A DNA stretch of 12,378 nucleotides. Source: Fidelibacterota bacterium. Lineage in GTDB: Bacteria; Fidelibacterota; UBA2242. A model generated the notes under the pieces. It had not been told where the DNA came from and made no database searches. It saw only the letters and a list, made by a program, of their open reading frames with translations. The position numbers and the translations under genes were made by a program. Shown here one piece after another: positions 7,316-12,378 of the stretch (positions are counted from its first letter, which is position 1; the number at the start of each line of letters is the position of its first letter). The DNA is taken from positions 1-12,378 of the forward strand of contig DPVY01000125.1 in the NCBI GenBank assembly GCA_003527965.1, given 5' to 3'.

Positions 7316-7918
7316 ATGTATCTTCCAAAAATAAGAGAGATCATGGAAGCGCTCAGATCACTTTTTACTCCGGCTTTTACGACAAAATATCCTCTCAAAC
7401 CGTACATAGCTCCGGATGAATATCGGGGCTTTCCCAAATATTATGTCGATGGATGCGTCGGTTGTGGAACCTGTGCGCAAGTGTGTCCTACCGGCGCCAT
7501 TGAGATTATCGATGATAAAGAAAAAGGCGTCCGAAAACTGGTTATAGATTATACTTCATGTGCACAATGTGGCCAGTGCGAAGAGAAGTGTATTACCGGT
7601 GAAGGCATAAAACTGTCTGATCATTATTCATTATCGACTCCCGACCTGAAAGCGCCGGAAGTCTACGAAACAGTCGAAAAGGATATTGCAATTTGTGAAA
7701 TATGCGGCGCTGTGATTGCCTGCCGTGCCCACCTGCTCTTTGTGAAGGAACGTTTGGGAGCGAAGTCTTATGCTCACCCAAATTTTCTGATCGAAACTCA
7801 ACGTCAATTTGCTGAAGTTACGCCGTCTTCCATAAAAGACAGAATACGTCGTGAGGACTTGATCAAAGAGGTATGTCCTAACTGCCGGCATAAAACCGTA
7901 TTGAAAGATGAATTTTAG
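7316..7918 (+). CDS. 2x[4Fe-4S] ferredoxin-like hydrogenase/complex I subunit (NuoI/HycF/MbhN-like)
   Basis: This 200-residue electron-transfer subunit resembles NuoI, HycF/HyfH and MbhN. The N-terminus (LRSLFTPAFTTKYPLKP) is the amphipathic membrane-docking segment of the family. Two clusters are visible: C47, C50, C53, C57 (CVGCGTCAQVCP) and C82, C85, C88, C92 (CAQCGQCEEKC). The second ends in CITG where the family usually has CP. A C-terminal extension of about 100 residues carries C127-x2-C130 with C136, and C187-x2-C190 with H192, reminiscent of the CxxC tail of HycF and a possible zinc site. Family role: passing electrons between ferredoxin or a hydrogenase small subunit and the rest of the complex. 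It lies three bases after mnhG and overlaps the protease gene by 11 bases, tying the antiporter to a [NiFe] hydrogenase. Confidence 0.85.
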   Translation: MYLPKIREIMEALRSLFTPAFTTKYPLKPYIAPDEYRGFPKYYVDGCVGCGTCAQVCPTGAIEIIDDKEKGVRKLVIDYTSCAQCGQCEEKCITGEGIKLSDHYSLSTPDLKAPEVYETVEKDIAICEICGAVIACRAHLLFVKERLGAKSYAHPNFLIETQRQFAEVTPSSIKDRIRREDLIKEVCPNCRHKTVLKDEF

Positions 7919-8378
7919 AACCCTGCAAAAAGATCTCAACTCCGTTTCCAGTAAAAATATTGTATTTATCGGTTTAGGTAATTCTATTTGCGGTGACGAC
8001 GGAGCCGGCTTAAAATTCATAGAATATTTACAAAAACAGGGCGCTTTTCAGGAATCTTGCTTTATTGAAGCTAACACAACTCCGGAAAACTATTTAGGGA
8101 AGATTTTAAAGCGTAATCCTGAAATGGTAATTTTCATTGATACCGCCCGCATGGGAACAAGCCCGGGAACCATTCAAATCATCGAATCTCAATTTATAGA
8201 TTCAAAAGGATTCAGCACGCATACTTATTCCATGAAGTTGATTGAAGATTTCCTGAGCGCAAATGGCGTTTTGGATATTAAATATATAGGGATCGAGCCT
8301 AAAACTACCGAAATAACCGAACATCTGTCAAGTGAAGTCAGCGAAGGAATAGATCGTTTTTTTAATCGGTGTGTTTAA
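7908..8378 (+). CDS. hycI: [NiFe]-hydrogenase large-subunit maturation endopeptidase (HycI family)
   Basis: This 156-residue protease removes the C-terminal peptide from a hydrogenase large subunit after nickel insertion. It matches E. coli HycI in length and along its sequence: GNSICGDDGAG near residues 25-34, TPENYLGKILKRNP aligned with the APEN... stretch, IDTARMGTSPGTIQII (78-92) and STHTYSM (103-108). The three nickel-sensing ligands known from HycI/HybD correspond to D31, D78 and H105, all present. The ATG at 7908 lies inside the end of the iron-sulfur gene, with no strong Shine-Dalgarno, so coupling is likely. The stop overlaps the next ATG (TAATG). Its presence is the strongest sign in this window that the complex is a [NiFe] hydrogenase, whose large subunit must be outside the window. 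Confidence 0.92.
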   Translation: MNFRTLQKDLNSVSSKNIVFIGLGNSICGDDGAGLKFIEYLQKQGAFQESCFIEANTTPENYLGKILKRNPEMVIFIDTARMGTSPGTIQIIESQFIDSKGFSTHTYSMKLIEDFLSANGVLDIKYIGIEPKTTEITEHLSSEVSEGIDRFFNRCV

Positions 8379-9739
8379 TGCGCAACGGTATTGATAAAAA
8401 TAATAAATATACCAAACTCGTTTTGCCGTTTCATACGCTTGATACGTTAAGGATTCGCATTGGCTGGATTATTAACCTGCGCTGGGTGGCGCTATTTGGT
8501 CTGTTATTGGCGGTACCAATCGGGCAGCGGATGCTGCAATTCAAAATTGCATATCCCCAACTTTACGCCATTGCCGCAATCCTGATCTGCTTAAACCTAA
8601 TCTATTTCTTTTTATTCCGATATTACCCATTTAAAAATTTTCGGCAGGAACTGGCGTTTACCGAAATACAGCTGGTAATAGATCTTATTATTATCTCCTT
8701 TATAGTACATTATATCGGAGGAATCGGAAACCCGTTTTTCTTTATTTATTCTGTAAATATTATCATTTCCGGCGTACTGTTTATTGGCAATCTTCCGTAT
8801 GTAAATGCTTTTATTGCAGCTATACTACTCACGCTATGGAGCATTCTTGAATATAACGGCGTTGTGAATAGCTATACAATCCAGGGAGAGCCGATCGGGT
8901 TGACGGTTTTAATAACCTCGTTAGGTGCATTTTACTTATTGATTTTTAGCGCCACCTATGTCATCAAGGATTTCATTTCAGGATACCGTCATTTGAAGAG
9001 TGTCATCGATGAGAAAAGTCAGCAGTTGGAACATACGATTAAAGATCGTGATAAAATATTCCGGTTTACCGCCCATGAATTAAAATCGCCGCTTACAACA
9101 TTACGCAGTATGCTGGCGGTCATCGAGGAGATATATTCCGAAAAACTCGACGATGAAGTAACTGAAATGCTAAGTCGGGCGGTTGTAAGAACCGACCAGG
9201 TTCTGCTTATGGTCAAAGATATGATCGATGTGACCCAATACCGGCATGGCGTAAGCAAACAGGTTCTTGAGGATGTAGATTTTAACGAATGGATCGAAAA
9301 AACCGTCCGGCAATTTAAACCGGACGCCGTCAGGAAAAATATTTCGATTATCATAAAAAAACCGGTTCCGAATGTCTCAGTTTCCATGGATAGCCCCGGA
9401 ATGGAAAAAGTATTGTCCAACCTGATTAGCAATTCAATTCGTTATAGCCCGGAAGGAGCGACAATCACAATTATACCATTTTACAAACGGACTACCTACG
9501 GATTTTCTGTAAGCGATACAGGAATTGGAATTTCGAAAGAAGATCTGAATAAGATATTCGATGAATTTTATCGCAGTAAAAATGCCCGGGATATGGAACG
9601 CCTGGGAACCGGACTGGGATTACCACTTGTTAAACAGATAGTTGAGCAATTTGGCGGAAAAATAGTTGTGGAAAGTGAACCAGGTAAGGGGAGCACCTTC
9701 ACTGTCGAAATGCCGATAAATTACTTGTCCGTGGGATAA
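8378..9739 (+). CDS. RegB/PrrB-like membrane sensor histidine kinase
   Basis: This 453-residue kinase has about six transmembrane segments in residues 20-195. The motif GGIGNPF (114-120) fits the GGxxNPF heptapeptide that binds quinone in RegB/PrrB. A short coiled linker leads to a HisKA domain with phospho-acceptor H233 (AHELKSPL). The HATPase domain follows, with N box (SNLISNSIRYSPEG), G1 (DTGIG), F box (FDEFYRS) and G2 (GTGLGLPLV). The only cysteine is in a membrane helix, so the redox cysteine of RegB near the kinase core is missing. I chose ATG 8378, overlapping the hycI stop as TAATG; GTG 8369 would add three residues and is less likely. No response regulator lies in the window. Likely input is the quinone pool or membrane redox state; the output is unknown. 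Confidence 0.88.
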   Translation: MRNGIDKNNKYTKLVLPFHTLDTLRIRIGWIINLRWVALFGLLLAVPIGQRMLQFKIAYPQLYAIAAILICLNLIYFFLFRYYPFKNFRQELAFTEIQLVIDLIIISFIVHYIGGIGNPFFFIYSVNIIISGVLFIGNLPYVNAFIAAILLTLWSILEYNGVVNSYTIQGEPIGLTVLITSLGAFYLLIFSATYVIKDFISGYRHLKSVIDEKSQQLEHTIKDRDKIFRFTAHELKSPLTTLRSMLAVIEEIYSEKLDDEVTEMLSRAVVRTDQVLLMVKDMIDVTQYRHGVSKQVLEDVDFNEWIEKTVRQFKPDAVRKNISIIIKKPVPNVSVSMDSPGMEKVLSNLISNSIRYSPEGATITIIPFYKRTTYGFSVSDTGIGISKEDLNKIFDEFYRSKNARDMERLGTGLGLPLVKQIVEQFGGKIVVESEPGKGSTFTVEMPINYLSVG

Positions 9740-9745
9740 AAATTT

Positions 9746-9774
9746 TTTACATTGCAGTAACACGATAATATAAT
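9746..9774 (+). promoter_or_regulatory. Near-consensus sigma-70 promoter for nikR
   Basis: TTTACA (9746-9751) and TATAAT (9769-9774) are separated by 17 bases, one mismatch from the housekeeping consensus. A start near 9781 would give a leader of about 19 bases with GGGGG (9791-9795) before the nikR ATG. The -10 box lies inside an inverted repeat, which suggests repression. Confidence 0.7.
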
Positions 9775-9783
9775 ATGTGCTAC
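9757..9783 (+). promoter_or_regulatory. Probable NikR operator (GTAACAC-N13-GTGCTAC)
   Basis: Two seven-base half-sites, GTAACAC (9757-9763) and GTGCTAC (9777-9783), are inverted copies with one mismatch, separated by 13 bases. NikR binds long inverted repeats with wide spacing, and GTGTTAC/GTAACAC-type half-sites are known for NikR outside enterobacteria. The repeat surrounds the -10 box of the nikR promoter, so nickel-bound NikR would block its own transcription and that of the receptor gene downstream. Confidence 0.62.
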
Positions 9784-9799
9784 ATAGATTGGGGGTAAA

Positions 9800-10222
9800 A
9801 TGAATAGATTAAAACGATTTGGAGTGTCATTGCCGGGAGAATTGCTGGAACGGTTTGACAGAGAAATTGCCGAGAAGGGTTATCAAAATCGGTCTGAAGC
9901 GTTTCGTGATCTGATTCGCAACTATCTTGTCAAACGTGATCTTGACAAGAATGAGGAGATCGTTGGTGTATTAACACTTGTCTATGATCATCATGTGCCC
10001 AATCTCTCGAGTCATTTGAATGATTTACAGCACGACCATTACGAACACATTTTATCAAATACACATATCCATTTAGATCATAATAATTGTCTCGAAGTAA
10101 TCATATTAAAAGGTCGCTATAGTGACGTTAAGAGTCTTTCCGATCGAATTATCGGAACCAGGGGAGTCAAACATGGCGATTTGAGTTTTACATCAACCGG
10201 AAAAAATCTTTCAGGAGTTTAA
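9800..10222 (+). CDS. nikR: Nickel-responsive transcriptional regulator NikR
   Basis: This 140-residue regulator has the two NikR domains. Residues 1-45 are a ribbon-helix-helix DNA-binding domain (strand RFGVSLP, then ERFDREIAEKGYQNRSEAFRDLIR). Residues about 52-134 are the ACT-like nickel-binding domain. The four high-affinity nickel ligands of E. coli NikR (H76, H87, H89, C95) correspond in spacing to H78, H89, H91 and C97, so the protein should be a functional nickel sensor. GGGGG just upstream supports the ATG. The TonB-dependent receptor begins 17 bases after the stop, so the two are probably one transcript under the nikR promoter. By family, nickel-bound NikR represses uptake genes; here the likely target is itself plus the receptor. 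Confidence 0.95.
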   Translation: MNRLKRFGVSLPGELLERFDREIAEKGYQNRSEAFRDLIRNYLVKRDLDKNEEIVGVLTLVYDHHVPNLSSHLNDLQHDHYEHILSNTHIHLDHNNCLEVIILKGRYSDVKSLSDRIIGTRGVKHGDLSFTSTGKNLSGV

Positions 10223-10239
10223 CAATTGGAGGCAGTCAA

Positions 10240-12087
10240 ATGAAAAAGCACGTACTTGTCGGATTGGTTTTTATACTATTTACAGTGTCTTATGGTAATT
10301 CGTCGGTTTTCAGGGATACGCTGAAAGTATATCCCTTTGATCCGATTGTGGTTACCGGTACCCGCATCGAAATGCCCAAAAAAGATTTGCCGATGACAAT
10401 ATCGGTTATTTCAGGCACGGTCATCGACGAGCAGAATTATAAGCCGTTACTGGACCTGGTCTCGGAAAACGTCCCCGGACTTTTTGTTACTCAGAGAACG
10501 AATATTGGATATGGAGTCGCCAGTGGTTCAGCCGGACAAATTTCCATCCGGGGCATCGGCGGATTCCCAAACACCCAGGTCGCAGTCTTAATTGATGGAA
10601 GACCGGATATCATGGGATTATTCGGTCATCCACTCGGTGATGCCTATTTCATGCACGATATTGAAAAAGTTGAGGTGATCAGGGGACCGGCCTCAGTGTT
10701 ATACGGCTCGAATGCCATGGGCGGCGCTATTAATATTATTCCCCGGCATCAGCATCAGCCCGGGTTTCACCTGTATGCCCCGGTAACATACGGTAGCTAC
10801 AATACAACTCAGTCCTTCATCAGGAATACTTTTGAGAATGACTATTTTGGTTATTCATTGTCAGCCGGATACCGGAATAGCGACGGTTTTAGAACGGAAG
10901 GGAATGATACTTATAGCTCAAAAAGCGGCAATTTCGAAATTCACAGCCGTTTAAACAAAAGCCTGTTTATTGTATTAAACAGTTACCTGTCGAATTCAGA
11001 GATTAATGATCCCGGTCAGAGCAATGCGCCGAAAGACACCGACTGGTACAAAATCAACCGGAGCGGCGGCGATCTCACTGTTAAACATGAACATACTTAC
11101 GTTGTAGGCGAGCTGAAGATTCACCACAATTACGGACATCATGAAGTCTACGATGGCTATCAGTCCGACGATTACACAACAGGATTGAATCTCAACGAAA
11201 CATTATTAATGAATAAAACAGGACGATTTACCGCTGGAATTGATTTAAAAAAATACGGCGGCAAGGCTTTACTCGATGGCAGTTGGAAAAAACACGATGT
11301 TACGGAAAACAGCGCCTATGTCAATTTTCATCAGAAATTTATCAAACGGCTGAATGTGGATGCCGGTTTACGCTATACCGATCACAGCATTGCCGGCGAT
11401 CTTATCATTCCTGCTGTCGGTTTAGCTGCCGTACTGCCGCATAAATGGACATTAAAGGGGCAATATTCCGAAGGTTACCGGAATCCGACGATCAATGAAT
11501 TATACCTGTTTATGCCATCCACGATAGATTTAGAGCAGGAGACAAGCAAGAATATTGAATTGAGCATTGAAAAACAACTGCATGTTTTTCTGACTTCTTC
11601 GATCTCAATTTATAAGACAGTAGCGGAGAATTTAATTCAGAAAATCGGACCTCCGCCATTATATCAAAACATAGGTGAAGTGACCGTAACCGGTATAGAG
11701 TGGGAAGGGCAGCTGCTTTTGCCGCCGAGGATAGCGCTTAACTGGGCTGCGAGTACTTCGTCTTTTTCAATCCCGGTCGCCGGAAGTCCCGGTGAGAAAG
11801 TAAACCTTTCCATGCGCTTTAAAGCGACGAATGATCTCGCATTTGGTTTACAGGGACAATGGATCAATAATTTGTTTAGTGTTGAAAATCCCTATAGCTA
11901 CGGACCGGTAAATTATGTTCGTCTGCATCCATACACTCTGTTAAATCTGCATCTAAACTGGGATATTAATGATAATTTTACCCTGTCGGCAAAAGTTAAC
12001 AATCTGATGGACCGGGAATACGAAACAATGTATCTGTATCCTATGCCGGGGCGCCACTTTACAGTTGGAATTAATGCCAAATATTAA
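10240..12087 (+). CDS. TonB-dependent outer-membrane receptor, probably for nickel or a nickel chelate
   Basis: This 615-residue receptor has a signal peptide (about 1-20), a TonB-box-like segment near residues 34-40 (DPIVVTG), a plug domain (about 45-165, with QISIRGIGGFPNTQVAVLIDG and VEVIRGPASVLYGSNAMGGAINI) and a 22-stranded-type beta-barrel to the end. The final strand RHFTVGINAKY ends in an aromatic residue as outer-membrane assembly requires. Histidines cluster just after the plug (H170, H172, H177) and in the barrel (H295, H296, H300, H301). GGAGG precedes the ATG and nikR lies 17 bases upstream. Sequence alone identifies only a TonB-dependent receptor of the siderophore/cobalamin type. 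The nickel substrate is inferred from operon and operator. A precedent is NikR control of the receptor FrpB4 in Helicobacter. Confidence 0.9.
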   Translation: MKKHVLVGLVFILFTVSYGNSSVFRDTLKVYPFDPIVVTGTRIEMPKKDLPMTISVISGTVIDEQNYKPLLDLVSENVPGLFVTQRTNIGYGVASGSAGQISIRGIGGFPNTQVAVLIDGRPDIMGLFGHPLGDAYFMHDIEKVEVIRGPASVLYGSNAMGGAINIIPRHQHQPGFHLYAPVTYGSYNTTQSFIRNTFENDYFGYSLSAGYRNSDGFRTEGNDTYSSKSGNFEIHSRLNKSLFIVLNSYLSNSEINDPGQSNAPKDTDWYKINRSGGDLTVKHEHTYVVGELKIHHNYGHHEVYDGYQSDDYTTGLNLNETLLMNKTGRFTAGIDLKKYGGKALLDGSWKKHDVTENSAYVNFHQKFIKRLNVDAGLRYTDHSIAGDLIIPAVGLAAVLPHKWTLKGQYSEGYRNPTINELYLFMPSTIDLEQETSKNIELSIEKQLHVFLTSSISIYKTVAENLIQKIGPPPLYQNIGEVTVTGIEWEGQLLLPPRIALNWAASTSSFSIPVAGSPGEKVNLSMRFKATNDLAFGLQGQWINNLFSVENPYSYGPVNYVRLHPYTLLNLHLNWDINDNFTLSAKVNNLMDREYETMYLYPMPGRHFTVGINAKY

Positions 12088-12378
12088 CCCTACTACGTAA
12101 CCTAACCCGGACAAGTCCCTGTATACTTTGTTACCGAGCCGGCAGAACCAAAAAGGTTAAAATTTTATAAATCCCGATGGGTTGGGACAGAGAACACAAA
12201 GAGTTATTAAATGTATAACAAAAGCATGTATCCAAACCGAAAATGTTGACACATTTAAGTCAGATACTTTTTGAAAATTTTCTAATAAACTCTGCGTACC
12301 TTTGATCCGTAGGATATCCTTTGGATCGATCTTTGTGTCTCTGCGTTAATATCTTCTTTACCACACTCATTCCCAAGC
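12088..12378 (+). other. Non-coding region after the receptor gene
   Basis: I see no gene on either strand in these 291 bases. The part nearest the receptor holds only weak hairpins (GGAC-AA-GTCC at 12109-12118 and AACC-A5-GGTT at 12146-12158, the latter followed by AAAATTTT), neither convincing as a terminator. The distal part carries the inverted repeat listed separately. Confidence 0.6.
12188..12343. repeat. Imperfect inverted repeat, MITE- or dispersed-repeat-like
   Basis: CAGAGAACACAAAG (12188-12201) is the inverted copy, with one extra base, of CTTTGTGTCTCTG (12331-12343). The arms enclose about 130 bases without a reading frame. Inside the right arm lies a near-palindrome at 12304-12327 centred on AGGATATCCT and flanked by GATCC and GGATC. 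CAGAGA/CACAAAG-type sequences recur in intergenic regions of many bacteria, so this may be one copy of a dispersed element. No transposase is present. Confidence 0.5.

Noticed and set aside
7631..8020. Reverse-strand frame of 129 codons over the iron-sulfur and protease genes
   Set aside because: Both genes beneath it have full catalytic or cluster motifs; the antisense translation shows nothing recognisable.
9019..9432. Reverse-strand frame of 137 codons within the kinase gene
   Set aside because: It is antisense to the conserved kinase core; serine- and threonine-rich translation is typical of antisense shadows.
12146..12168. AACC-A5-GGTT hairpin as terminator of the nikR-receptor operon
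   Set aside because: The stem has only four pairs and the T-run does not follow it directly; too weak to call.
1..12378. CRISPR array, tRNA or rRNA genes, transposase or integrase
   Set aside because: No regularly spaced repeats, no cloverleaf or rRNA sequence and no recombinase motifs were seen on either strand.

Overview
The window holds most of the membrane antiporter arm of a respiratory or energy-converting complex of the Mbh/Mrp type, followed by its iron-sulfur subunit, a [NiFe]-hydrogenase maturation protease, a RegB-like sensor kinase, and a nickel-regulation unit (NikR plus a TonB-dependent receptor). All genes are on the + strand and most are tightly packed with good Shine-Dalgarno sequences. 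The TonB receptor shows a Gram-negative outer membrane. The secreted protein ending in a NYPNPFNP-type C-terminal sorting domain points to the FCB side of the tree (Calditrichota, Ignavibacteria, KSB1 or Marinimicrobia-like lineages). Phylum placement is inference. Catalytic hydrogenase subunits are not in the window and would be expected just upstream.

Layout: (1) 31-570 is a fused MbhD-MbhE protein, equal to the C-terminal end of MrpA. (2) 560-3811 is an AT-rich block of three genes for exported proteins that has nothing to do with ion transport and splits the antiporter operon. The three proteins are quite different overall, but each carries the same short motif (consensus x-Q-x-I-x-x-E-A-x-x-L) at residues 28-39, just after the signal peptide. 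Only the third is a full zinc-dependent phospholipase C/P1 nuclease-like enzyme. The middle one has lost its ATG start: a signal peptide and a well-placed Shine-Dalgarno are joined by an ATA codon. (3) 3872-7312 is MnhB, C, D, E, F and G in order, with overlapping or nearly touching genes. (4) 7316-8378 is a HycF/MbhN-like 2x[4Fe-4S] protein and a HycI-family protease, which tie the antiporter module to a [NiFe] hydrogenase. (5) 8378-9739 is a membrane histidine kinase with the GGxxNPF quinone-binding motif of RegB/PrrB but without the cytoplasmic redox cysteine. (6) 9740-12087 is nikR and a TonB-dependent receptor behind a near-consensus promoter whose -10 box lies inside a GTAACAC-N13-GTGCTAC inverted repeat, a probable NikR operator. 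(7) 12088-12378 is non-coding and contains a dispersed-repeat-like inverted repeat.

Working model (inference): the complex couples hydrogen metabolism by a group 4 [NiFe] hydrogenase to Na+/H+ transport; HycI matures its large subunit; NikR and the receptor secure nickel for it; the kinase reports on the quinone or redox state. The three-gene exported-protein block looks like a later insertion at the junction of mbhE and mbhF (mnhB).
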